From Ornithoclostridium sp944380285 (GTDB taxonomy: Bacteria; Bacillota; Clostridia; Christensenellales; UBA3700), in assembly GCA_963931165.1 (NCBI GenBank), contig OZ006985.1, positions 1 to 64,000 on the forward strand: a stretch of DNA of 64,000 nucleotides, in the 5' to 3' direction. This document shows, in pieces, positions 42,321 through 50,089 of the stretch. Made by a program: the position numbers and the translations under genes. The notes under the pieces were generated by a model. That model was not told the origin of the DNA and ran no database searches. It was given only the letters and a program-made list of their open reading frames with translations. Every line of letters starts with the position of its first letter. Position 1 is the first letter of the stretch.

Positions 42321-43994
42321 ATGATAAATTCCGTTTTGACTCCGACGCTGCTTTGGCAGGATTACGATCCCGCCGCGCTGCCGCTGCGCACCTCGTTCGT
42401 CAAGTACGACGGCTTGGGCGACGGCGCGTTCGGCTTCGGGGCATATTTCGACGCCGTCGAGGCTGAGGACGGCGCGGTGCGCGTCTATGCGTGCGGCAAG
42501 CTCCGTCCCTCTTCGGACAAGACGATCGTCTTTGTCGGCGAGCCGTGGGACAAGTCCGTCCCCCGTCAATTCGAGGAGTTGATCGCGTCCATCCCTGCCG
42601 GCATCGTCTATGCCGACTATGCGGCTCAGGGCGCGGACGGCGGCGCGACGTCCTATCCCATGTCGCTCGACTACGGCGAATACCGCGACGGCAACGCGCA
42701 CTTCGACCGCGCGGATCCCACCGCCGCCGACTCTTGCCAATTCCTTTGGACAAAGGTCATTCGCCGCACGATCACGTTCGTCAAGAGCGTGCTGCCCCAC
42801 ACCTCGATCGTCTTGGTCGGCGCCGGCATAGGCGCGGATATGGTGTGGCAATGCGCCGGCACCGACGCGCGCGTCGACGCGATCGTCCCCATCTGCAACG
42901 CCGGCTGGCGCGAATATCGCAACGTCTTCCGCTACGGCGGCAGCGACGCCCTCGAAGAGGAGCTGTCCGACCTGCCCGACGAGATCACCGACGAGCGCAA
43001 CCGCTGGCTGATGGGCTGCGCCGCGCAAAGTTACGCGAAGTTCGTCAAGTGCCCCTGCCTCTATGTCGGCGGCACCAACAACACCGTCACCGATATCGAC
43101 CGCGTCGAGGCGACGCTCTCACTCCTCCCCGACGGACGCGCGTTCAAGACGTTCTACCCCAATTGCAGTACCATCTTGCCGCTGTCGTGGCTGACGACGC
43201 TGGGCAAGTTCATCAAGTCGATCGGCTCCGCCGAAGGCTTTTGCTACGCTTCACCCGAGGCGGAACTCGTCCAACGCGACGGCTATGTCGGCGCGAATAT
43301 TTCATTCAAATGCGACGACCCCGACGTCAAATTGACGTTGCATTACGCCTACAACGAGTACGACCCGTCGCTGCGCAGCTGGCACCCCACCGAGGTCGGC
43401 AAAGGCACCGCGCGCTGCGTCGTGCCGATGGCGGACTATTCCGATTGCGTGTTCTGCTTCGTCACCGCCGAATATCCCGACGGAGTCGCGCTGTCGTCGT
43501 ACGTCACCTTCTTGCGCGCCGACGACGAAACGGTCAAGGAACCGGTGCGCCGCTCGCACATCGTCTATGAACGCAAGACGGGGCTCGGCGAATTTTGGGC
43601 GGACAATCCGTCCGACTATCTGACCGGCGAAAAACCCGTGCTCAAAGAGGGTCCCTTCGACATCCCCGGCATAAGCTGCGGCAACGCCGACCTCGTCACC
43701 TACGCCGTCGGCGAGGACAAATATTCGAGAGAGGACAACAGCTTCCTCCAATTCGACGCCGCCGCCGAACAAGACCGCGAACTCGAGGTCGACGTCGTCT
43801 CCAAGGAGGGGACCGCCGCGACGACCTACCGCACCGTCTGCCACCTCAAGGGCGGCGAGTGGACAAAGTGCTCGCTCTCCCCGTCCATGTTCAAGACGGA
43901 CGAGCTCAAGCCGCTCCGCGACTGGGCGGGCGTAAAACGCCTCACCTTCGTCAAGATGAACGGCTGTATCGTCAAGAATATTCTTTGGGTATGA
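42321..43994 (+). CDS. Alpha/beta-hydrolase-like protein with degenerate nucleophile elbow
   Basis: 557 residues. The N-terminal two thirds show alpha/beta-hydrolase-like features: VGEPWDKSVPRQF, SIVLVGAGIGADMVWQ at the place of the elbow, VDAIVPICNAGW, CPCLYVGGTNNT and TFYPNCSTILPLSW. The elbow is G-x-G-x-G, with Gly where Ser would be the nucleophile. The C-terminal third is beta-rich. No signal peptide. It may be a non-catalytic or altered hydrolase. First gene of an operon, overlapping DUF951 by ATGA. Confidence 0.65.
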   Translation: MINSVLTPTLLWQDYDPAALPLRTSFVKYDGLGDGAFGFGAYFDAVEAEDGAVRVYACGKLRPSSDKTIVFVGEPWDKSVPRQFEELIASIPAGIVYADYAAQGADGGATSYPMSLDYGEYRDGNAHFDRADPTAADSCQFLWTKVIRRTITFVKSVLPHTSIVLVGAGIGADMVWQCAGTDARVDAIVPICNAGWREYRNVFRYGGSDALEEELSDLPDEITDERNRWLMGCAAQSYAKFVKCPCLYVGGTNNTVTDIDRVEATLSLLPDGRAFKTFYPNCSTILPLSWLTTLGKFIKSIGSAEGFCYASPEAELVQRDGYVGANISFKCDDPDVKLTLHYAYNEYDPSLRSWHPTEVGKGTARCVVPMADYSDCVFCFVTAEYPDGVALSSYVTFLRADDETVKEPVRRSHIVYERKTGLGEFWADNPSDYLTGEKPVLKEGPFDIPGISCGNADLVTYAVGEDKYSREDNSFLQFDAAAEQDRELEVDVVSKEGTAATTYRTVCHLKGGEWTKCSLSPSMFKTDELKPLRDWAGVKRLTFVKMNGCIVKNILWV

Positions 43995-44182
43995 AGTTCT
44001 CGATCGGCGACAAAATCATCACGCGCAAAAACCACCCCTGCGGCGGCAACGAATGGCTCGTCGTGCGCACGGGCGCGGACGTCAGGCTCAAATGCCTCAA
44101 ATGCGGCTCGTTCGTCATGCTGGACGCGCTCAAACTCGAAAAGCGAGTCAAACAACTCATCCCTGCGGAGAGTAGCGAATGA
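43991..44182 (+). CDS. DUF951 family protein
   Basis: 63 residues: GDKIITRKNHPCGGNEWLV, VRLKCLKCGSFVML and KRVKQLIP, the DUF951 pattern, with three Cys that could bind zinc. In many Firmicutes this gene lies close to ychF or parB-type genes; function unknown. Overlaps the previous stop and the lepB start by ATGA on both sides, so translation is tightly coupled. Confidence 0.88.
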   Translation: MKFSIGDKIITRKNHPCGGNEWLVVRTGADVRLKCLKCGSFVMLDALKLEKRVKQLIPAESSE

Positions 44183-44715
44183 GCGAGAAGCAAAAATCAA
44201 AATTCGCGCGCGCGTTTGACATCACGCTGAGCGTGATCATAGCGCTGCTGGTCGTGCTGATCGTCGTGCTGCTGTTCGTCGCGACGCCGATGACGGTGTC
44301 GGGCGAGTCGATGTATCCGTCGCTGCACGACGGCGACAAGGTCGTCGTCCTCAAAATCGGAGCGAGCATCGAGCGCGGCGACATCGTCGTCTTCGAACGC
44401 CCCGGCGGCAGCGAACCTCCTGTCAAACGCGTGATCGGGATGCCGGGCGACGTGATCCGCTTCGACAGCGCGCAGCGCGCCTACTTCGTCAACGGCGAGA
44501 GGCTGGACGACTTCGCGCCAAAAGACGGCTACCCTGCCGACTACCTCGCCCTCTCCGCCCCCGAAGTGCGCGCCGCTTTGACGGGCGATGGGATCACCGT
44601 CGGAAAGGACGAATACTTTGTGCTGGGCGACAACCGCGCGATCAGCAAGGACAGCCACGAATACGGCTGCATCAAGAAAGATTGGATCACCGGCAAAGTG
44701 ATCTTGCAATATTGA
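44179..44715 (+). CDS. lepB: Signal peptidase I
   Basis: 178 residues. One N-terminal membrane anchor (about 15-38), box B with catalytic Ser SGESMYPSLHDGD (about 43-54), box C, box D with catalytic Lys VKRVIGMPGDVI, and box E GDNRAISKDSHEYG. Cleaves signal peptides of exported proteins on the outer side of the membrane. Gram-positive length and a Ser-Lys dyad. Third gene of the overlapping operon. Confidence 0.93.
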   Translation: MSEKQKSKFARAFDITLSVIIALLVVLIVVLLFVATPMTVSGESMYPSLHDGDKVVVLKIGASIERGDIVVFERPGGSEPPVKRVIGMPGDVIRFDSAQRAYFVNGERLDDFAPKDGYPADYLALSAPEVRAALTGDGITVGKDEYFVLGDNRAISKDSHEYGCIKKDWITGKVILQY

Positions 44716-44733
44716 CAAACCAATGAGGTGAAC

Positions 44734-45012
44734 ATGAAAGCGATCGTTTCCGTGCTCGGAAAAGACAAAAAGGGCATCATCGCGCGCGTATCGGGCGCGC
44801 TGTACGACATGGACGTCAACGTCGAGGACCTGTCGCAGACCATCCTCCAAGACTTCTTCACGATGATCATGGCGGTCGAGACGGGCGAAAACTCCCCCAA
44901 ATTCGACATCATCAAGAGCAATCTGCGCGAACTCGGCGAAAAGATCGGCGTGCAGATCAACATCCAGATCAAGGATATCTTCGACGCGATGCACCGCATC
45001 GATACCAAGTGA
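44734..45012 (+). CDS. ACT domain-containing protein (UPF0237 family)
   Basis: 92 residues: MKAIVSVLGKDKKGIIARVS, VNVEDLSQTILQDFFTMIM and a C-terminal IQIKDIFDAMHRI. A single ACT domain, usually a ligand-binding regulatory unit for amino acids. Start at ATG 44734 with GAGGTG ahead. The UPF0210 gene follows after one base, a linkage found in many Firmicutes, which suggests they work together. Confidence 0.9.
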   Translation: MKAIVSVLGKDKKGIIARVSGALYDMDVNVEDLSQTILQDFFTMIMAVETGENSPKFDIIKSNLRELGEKIGVQINIQIKDIFDAMHRIDTK

Positions 45013-45013
45013 T

Positions 45014-46363
45014 ATGTACTCGACAAAAGAAATTCTCGAAACCATAAATATGGTGTCGCACCAGCACCTCGACGTCAGGACGATCACGCTCGGCGTCTCG
45101 CTGTTCGACTGCATCACAGACGACGCCGACCGCACCGCCGCCAAGGTCTATGACAAGATCATGCGCACCGCAGGCAACCTCGTCGCCGTCGGCAACGCCA
45201 TCTCCGAAGAGATCGGCATCCCCATCGTCAACAAGCGCGTGTCCGTCACCCCCGTCAGCCTCATCACCGCCGCAAGCCGCGGACATATGCAGGTCATCCG
45301 CGCGCTCGACCGCGCCGCAAAGGAGATCGGCATCGACTTCCTCGGCGGCTACTCCGCCCTCGTCCACAAGGCGATGACCCCCTATGAGCGCGAGTTCATC
45401 GAGAGCATCCCCGAAGCGCTCGCGACCACCGAAAAAGTGTGCTCGTCCGTCAACGTCGCCACCTCCAAAGCCGGCGTCAATATGGACGCCGTCCGCCTGA
45501 TGGGCAGCATCTTCAAACGCGCCGCCTACCTCACTCGCGACCAAGACAGCATCGCATGCGCAAAGCTGGTCGTGTTCGCCAACGCCGTCGAGGACAACCC
45601 CTTTATGGCGGGCGCGTTCCTCGGCACAGGCGAGGACGACAGCGTCGTCAACGTCGGCGTCTCCGGTCCCGGAGTCGTCAAAGTCGCGCTCGAAGAGGTC
45701 AAGGGCGACCTCACCCAAGTCGCCGAGGTCATCAAACAGACCGCGTTCAAGATCACACGCGTAGGGCAATTGGTCGCCGCCGAAGCCGCTAAACGCCTCA
45801 ATGTCAGCTGCGGCATCGTCGACCTGTCGCTCGCCCCGACCCCGGCGGTCGGCGACTCGGTCGCGCATATCCTCGAAGAGATAGGACTGCAAAGCGTGGG
45901 CGCGTGTGGCACCACAGCCGCGCTTGCGATGCTCAACGACGCCGTCAAAAAGGGCGGCATCATGGCAAGCAGCCACGTCGGCGGACTGTCCGGCGCGTTC
46001 ATCCCCGTCTCCGAAGACGCAGGCATGATCGCCGCCGCAAGTAAAGGCGTCCTCACCATCGAAAAACTCGAAGCGATGACCGCCGTCTGCTCGGTCGGAC
46101 TCGACATGATCGCGATCCCCGGCGACGTGTCCGAAGAGATCATCTCCGCGATCATCGCGGACGAGATCGCGATCGGCGTCGTCAACACCAAGACCACCGC
46201 CGTGCGCGTCATCCCCGTCTGGGGCAAAAAAGAGGGCGAAACAGCTGTGTTCGGAGGACTGCTCGGCGAAGCTCCGATCATGCCGGTCAATCGCAGCGAT
46301 CCGTCTGTCTTCATTCATAGGGGCGGCCGCATCCCTGCGCCACTTCATAGCAATAAAAACTAA
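45014..46363 (+). CDS. UPF0210 / PFL family protein (DUF711)
   Basis: 449 residues, the normal family length. MVSHQHLDVRTITLGVSLFD near the start, VNKRVSVTPVSLI, GGYSALVHKAM, ISGPGVVKVAL-type glycine-rich motif (SGPGVV), and the end VWGKKEGETAVFGGLLGEA, PIMPVN. Structurally related to pyruvate formate-lyase-like folds, but no glycyl-radical loop is evident. Exact role unknown. Paired with the ACT protein. Confidence 0.92.
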   Translation: MYSTKEILETINMVSHQHLDVRTITLGVSLFDCITDDADRTAAKVYDKIMRTAGNLVAVGNAISEEIGIPIVNKRVSVTPVSLITAASRGHMQVIRALDRAAKEIGIDFLGGYSALVHKAMTPYEREFIESIPEALATTEKVCSSVNVATSKAGVNMDAVRLMGSIFKRAAYLTRDQDSIACAKLVVFANAVEDNPFMAGAFLGTGEDDSVVNVGVSGPGVVKVALEEVKGDLTQVAEVIKQTAFKITRVGQLVAAEAAKRLNVSCGIVDLSLAPTPAVGDSVAHILEEIGLQSVGACGTTAALAMLNDAVKKGGIMASSHVGGLSGAFIPVSEDAGMIAAASKGVLTIEKLEAMTAVCSVGLDMIAIPGDVSEEIISAIIADEIAIGVVNTKTTAVRVIPVWGKKEGETAVFGGLLGEAPIMPVNRSDPSVFIHRGGRIPAPLHSNKN

Positions 46364-46364
46364 C

Positions 46365-46495
46365 TTGAGCGCACATAACAGCGCACCTTTGCGCCGCGCG
46401 GAACGTCTCGTCGGCTGACCGTGTACCTCCAGTACACTGGGTCGCCGCCTCGCAACCCGTGCGGCGCAAATCTGCACCATTCTGTGCGCTCAATT
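46365..46495. repeat. Large palindromic element before rubrerythrin
   Basis: Outer arms TTGAGCGCAC / GTGCGCTCAA, inner arms TTTGCGCCGC / GCGGCGCAAA and an apical GTGTAC CTCCA GTACAC fold into one long branched hairpin of ~130 bases. Related to 47207-47345. It lies immediately after the UPF0210 stop. Confidence 0.55.
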
Positions 46496-46515
46496 CGAAG
46501 AGAGCTTGGATATTG

Positions 46516-46536
46516 AAGCGCGCGAGACGCGCGCTT
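46516..46536 (+). terminator. Hairpin, weak terminator
   Basis: AAGCGCGCG AGA CGCGCGCTT followed by ATTGTTT. Confidence 0.4.
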
Positions 46537-46611
46537 ATTGTTTGCGGATAAACTTCCGCCCAGGGCGATTATTTTGCTCCGCAATGTCAACAATTGTCTG
46601 CGGAGGTAACC

Positions 46612-47205
46612 ATGCAACTCAAAAATTCAAAGACTTTCGAAAATCTCGCGCGAGCTTATGCCGGCGAGTGTATGGCAAAGGCGCGCTATATGTTTATGCA
46701 GTACGGCGCGCGCAAACAGGGACTCAAATATCTAGCGTCCGTGATCGACACGGTCGTCTACAACGAGTTCAACCACGCGAGGATGTTCTATTCGTTCATC
46801 CAATCGGCGGACAAAAAGCCCATCGACAAGATCGAGCTCGCGGCTGACTTCCCCTTCAAGGAGAAGTGGGACCTTTGCGACAATCTGCGCTTCGCCGCCG
46901 AGGATGAGGCGAAAGAGGCGGACGAGATCTATCCCGCCTTTGCCGCCCAGGCGCGCAAAGAGGGCTTTGACGACATCGCCGCGCTGTTCGACAACGTGGC
47001 GGGCGTCGAAAACTGCCACCGTATGCTCTTCGAGGACCTGTACCGCCAGGTATCCGAAGGTACGTTGTACAAAAAGCCGGCGCCGGTCAAATGGAAGTGC
47101 GCCGACTGTGGCTATGAAGTGACCTCGGCTCAGGCGCCGTCGGTGTGTCCGCTGTGCCAGGGCGCGCAGGGCGTGTTCATGCTCCAACTCAGCGACGGCA
47201 ACTGA
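46612..47205 (+). CDS. rbr: Rubrerythrin
   Basis: 197 residues. N-terminal ferritin-like diiron four-helix bundle (ENLARAYAGECMAKARYMFM with the first Glu pair, EFNHARMFYSF, EDEAKEADEIY, GVENCHRMLFEDLY) and C-terminal rubredoxin-like domain with two CxxC pairs (WKCADCGY, SVCPLCQG). Reduces hydrogen peroxide, a standard oxygen defence of anaerobes. GGAGGTAAC precedes ATG 46612. Single gene, flanked on both sides by related palindromic elements. Confidence 0.93.
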   Translation: MQLKNSKTFENLARAYAGECMAKARYMFMQYGARKQGLKYLASVIDTVVYNEFNHARMFYSFIQSADKKPIDKIELAADFPFKEKWDLCDNLRFAAEDEAKEADEIYPAFAAQARKEGFDDIAALFDNVAGVENCHRMLFEDLYRQVSEGTLYKKPAPVKWKCADCGYEVTSAQAPSVCPLCQGAQGVFMLQLSDGN

Positions 47206-47206
47206 C

Positions 47207-47345
47207 CGCCGCGCCTTCTCTGTTCCGCGCTCGCTTTGCGGCGCGGCACGTCACACGTCTCGGTCGGCTCATTTTCGCCCTTTTGCACCGTGTGTCGCTT
47301 GCATACCGGCAGGTAAGCGGCGTTCCACACGGCGCAAAATCTTCG
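47207..47345. repeat. Palindromic element after rubrerythrin
   Basis: TTTTGCACCGTGTG..GCTT / AAGCGG..CACACGGCGCAAAA, read on the minus strand, shares TTTGCGCCG and GGAACG with the element at 46365-46495. GTTCCGC..CTCGCTTTGCGG at its left edge recurs near 58437. Confidence 0.5.
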
Positions 47346-47475
47346 AAAATCGCTCGCCCGATACTTCTTGGTCGTGTTTATCGAATCGATCCTTTTTGGT
47401 ATAGATTATTTATTTTCCTTATTATTATACCTCAACCAAGCCCAAATCAGACCGCGCAAGCGGGGTGAGGGCATG

Positions 47476-47605
47476 CCGGGCAAGCTGTGCCCGGCGGTGA
47501 AATGTCTGCGCTTCGCGCAAACATGAAATACGGCGGTCGTTTGACCGCCGCGTGAAATGCTTGCGCATCGCGCAAGCGTGAAATGTTGCCTTTGGCAACG
47601 TTACG
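47476..47605. repeat. Hairpin array with TGAAAT linkers
   Basis: Five small hairpins of different sequence (GCCGGGC/GCCCGGC, TGCGC/GCGCA, CGGCGGTC/GACCGCCG, CTTGCGC/GCGCAAG, TTGCC/GGCAA) are joined by near-constant linkers GTGAAATG or ATGAAATA. Not a CRISPR: there are no conserved long repeats. No gene is seen across 47346-47475. Confidence 0.55.
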
Positions 47606-47664
47606 GAAGCGCGCTATTACAGCGCGTTTATACTTGTAACGACATAGAACCACGCCCAAAAATA

Positions 47665-47885
47665 GACCGCGCAACGGGCAGGTGAGCAAGCCGACATAAA
47701 ATATCCGACGGCGTTTTGCCGTCGGTTTTGTTTGCCGGTGCGAAGCAGTTTTGAGCGCGCTGTTTCGGGATGAATTTGCGCGGCGCGCGCAGGGTCAATA
47801 CCCTTGGGTCTTAACGAGCGGCAGGGTGAAGCCCCTGCGTAAAAGCCGCCACATATCATCGGCGACGAACCAAGCTCAAAAAATG
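47665..47885. repeat. Structured repeat, copy X
   Basis: Begins GACCGCGCAACGGG and shares AAGCCGAC, TGCGAAGCAGTTTTGA, CAATACCC and GGTCTTA with the element that follows at 47886. Its first hairpin is CCGACGGC/GCCGTCGG, while the next copy has a different but still paired stem. Confidence 0.5.
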
Positions 47886-48101
47886 ACCGCGCAAGCGGGG
47901 TGAGGTCAAGCCGACAAATTGAGACGGCATTTTTTGCCGACTCATTTTGTCGGTGCGAAGCAGTTTTGACGAAGAGATTTTGCGCGCAGACGAGTCGCGT
48001 CCCCGCAGCTCAATACCCTCTGCGGTCTTAGCAAGGGGCAAGACGAAGTATGCGCGCAAAAGATCTCGTCAAAACCTTGTCCTCACCCCGCTTGCGCGGT
48101 C
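47886..48101. mobile_element. MITE-like element with perfect terminal inverted repeats
   Basis: 216 bases. The first 21 bases (GACCGCGCAAGC...) are the exact inverse of the last 21 (...GCTTGCGCGGTC). Inside, GTTTTGACGA..TTTTGCGCGCA is mirrored by TGCGCGCAAAA..TCGTCAAAAC, so nearly the whole unit can fold on itself. No ORF. No target-site duplication is obvious. A third left end (GACCGCGCAAGCGGGG) stands alone at 47450. Confidence 0.55.
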
Positions 48102-48143
48102 CGTTAATAAATTGACGCTTTCGGGCGGATTTAGGCTTTGATG

Positions 48144-48172
48144 TTGACAGTGTTTATTTTATTTTATATAAT
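48144..48172 (+). promoter_or_regulatory. Promoter of the Rnf operon
   Basis: TTGACA (48144-48149), 17 bp, TATAAT (48167-48172), perfect consensus. Confidence 0.8.
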
Positions 48173-48204
48173 GAATTTACTATGATGATGAGGTGCACGG
48201 AGAT

Positions 48205-48798
48205 ATGAGAAGTTCGGCGGCTTCGCGCAGGATAGCGGGCGTTTCGGTGCTGACGGCGCTGAGCTTGATCGCGTTTTTGCTCGAAGGCATGCTGCCGCCG
48301 ATGTTTATCCCGGGCGCCAAGTTGGGTCTGGGGAACATATTCGTCACGATCATTTTGGTCGTCTATTCCCCCGTCTTTGCCGTGATATCGGTCATAGTGA
48401 AATGTGTGATAGGCAACCTGATCGCAGGCTCGCTGTCGACGATGCTCTACTCGCTCGCAGCGGGACTTGTCTCGATCGGGCTGTCGTCGCTGCTGCTTTA
48501 CGGCTGCCGCAGACTGTCGCTGACGGCGGTGAGCGTCGCTTCGGCGTGCGTTCACAACACCGTCCAATGCCTCGTGTTTTGCGGCATATCGGGCACGCCG
48601 CAGGCGATCGTCTATCTGCCCTATCTGGTGCTGCTCGGCGCGTTGAGCGGAGCGGCAGTCGGGATCGCGACGCAATTGCTTTTGAGCCGCGTGCCCGAGA
48701 CGTACTATCTCAAACTTGAACCGGCGCTTGCACCAAATTTTGGCGCAGGTGTCGATAAAACTACGGTTGACAAAACCGATAACGGAGGAAGATCGTGA
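48205..48798 (+). CDS. Gx transporter / heptaprenyl diphosphate synthase component I family
   Basis: 197 residues with five to six membrane segments: VSVLTALSLIAFLLEGMLPP, PGAKLGLGNIFVTIILVVYS, VKCVIGNLIAGSLSTMLYSL and VHNTVQCLVF. The family is called Gx transporter or HepPP synthase I and resembles ECF S components. In many anaerobes it accompanies rnf or prenyl-synthase genes. Start 48205 has CGGAG close by. GTG 48193 is an alternative. Overlaps rnfC by ATGA-type coupling (48795-48798). Confidence 0.8.
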   Translation: MRSSAASRRIAGVSVLTALSLIAFLLEGMLPPMFIPGAKLGLGNIFVTIILVVYSPVFAVISVIVKCVIGNLIAGSLSTMLYSLAAGLVSIGLSSLLLYGCRRLSLTAVSVASACVHNTVQCLVFCGISGTPQAIVYLPYLVLLGALSGAAVGIATQLLLSRVPETYYLKLEPALAPNFGAGVDKTTVDKTDNGGRS

Positions 48799-50087
48799 AG
48801 ATCAAAACCAAATTCTTCTGTCGCGGAGTGCACATCGACGACAAGAAGAGCCTGAGCGCAGGCTGTCCGATACGCGATGTCGCCGCGCCCGATTCGGTCG
48901 CGATCGCGCTGTCGCAGCACATCGGCAAGCCGGCAAAGCCCGTTGTCGCGGTGGGCGACGCCGTCGAGCGCGGCGCTTTGATCGCCGAGGCGGACGGCGC
49001 GGTGAGCGCAAACGTCTTTGCGAGCGTGAGCGGCAAGGTGATCGCGATCGAGCGCCGTCCCCTGCCCCGCGGCGGAGAGACGGACTGCATCGTCATCGAA
49101 AACGACGGCGAAAACCGCGAGGTCTCGCTCAAACCGCTCCAAGAGATCACACCCGACAGCGTGCGCGAGCGCGTGCGCGAAGCCGGTATCGTCGGCATGG
49201 GCGGCGCGGGCTTCCCGACAGCGGTCAAGCTGTCGCCCAAGACCCCCGTCGACACGCTGATCGTCAACGGCGCGGAGTGCGAGCCCTATTTGACCTGCGA
49301 CCACCGTTTGATGATCGAAAAGACGGACGAGATCGCCGAGGGCGCAAAGCTGCTCGCGCTGGCGCTGGGCGTCGAGCGCGTGATCGTCGCGATCGAGCTG
49401 AACAAGCCCGACGCGATCGCAAAGTTCGACGGCGTCGACGGCGTGCTCGTCGCGGAACTTCGCAAGCGCTACCCGATGGGCTCGGAAAAGCATTTGATCT
49501 ATTCCTGCACCGGGCGCAGAGTCCCGCCCGGCAAGCTGCCCGCCGACGTCGGCGTAATCGTCGAAAACGTCGCGACGGCGCTCGCCGTATATGAGGCGGT
49601 CAAGCTGGGCAAGCCGCTTGTAGACCGCGTGATGACGGTGTCGGGCGAGGGCGTCAAAGAGCCCGCCAACCTGCGCGTGCCGCTGGGGACGTCGTACCGC
49701 TATCTGCTGGATGTCTGCGGCGGCGAGACGGACGACGCGTCCACATATATCGCCGGCGGTCCGATGATGGGCGCGACGCTGCTGTCCACCGACTTCCACA
49801 CGCGCAAGACGGACAGCGGACTGTTGGTGCTCACCGCACGGCAGGCGTCGATCGCCGCCCCGACAGCGTGCATACATTGCGGCCGCTGCGCCGAGGTGTG
49901 CCCGATGCATTTGCTGCCGATGGACATCGACTTCTATACACTCGCCGGCGATTACGACATGGCGCGCGACCGCGGCGGCGTGCTCAATTGCATAGAGTGC
50001 GGCACCTGCGCGTACGTCTGTCCTGCAAACCGCGCGCTCGTCCAAAGCATACAAATGTGCAAGCAAAAGCTGCGCGAAAAGAGGTGA
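48795..50087 (+). CDS. rnfC: Rnf complex subunit RnfC
   Basis: 430 residues. N-terminal barrel-sandwich region (FFCRGVHIDDKKSL), the Rossmann-like FMN/NADH module with GMGGAGFPTAVKL and GAECEPYLTCDHRLM, SLBB domain, then two [4Fe-4S] motifs CIHCGRCAEVCPMHLLP and CIECGTCAYVCPANRAL. It is the soluble NAD(H)-side subunit of the ferredoxin:NAD+ oxidoreductase, bound at the cytoplasmic face. First rnf gene of the operon. Start overlaps the Gx gene. Confidence 0.94.
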   Translation: MKIKTKFFCRGVHIDDKKSLSAGCPIRDVAAPDSVAIALSQHIGKPAKPVVAVGDAVERGALIAEADGAVSANVFASVSGKVIAIERRPLPRGGETDCIVIENDGENREVSLKPLQEITPDSVRERVREAGIVGMGGAGFPTAVKLSPKTPVDTLIVNGAECEPYLTCDHRLMIEKTDEIAEGAKLLALALGVERVIVAIELNKPDAIAKFDGVDGVLVAELRKRYPMGSEKHLIYSCTGRRVPPGKLPADVGVIVENVATALAVYEAVKLGKPLVDRVMTVSGEGVKEPANLRVPLGTSYRYLLDVCGGETDDASTYIAGGPMMGATLLSTDFHTRKTDSGLLVLTARQASIAAPTACIHCGRCAEVCPMHLLPMDIDFYTLAGDYDMARDRGGVLNCIECGTCAYVCPANRALVQSIQMCKQKLREKR

Positions 50088-50089
50088 AT

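Noticed and set aside
47476..47605. CRISPR array
   Set aside because: The shared parts are only ~8 bases and the spaced parts are hairpins. There are no cas genes.
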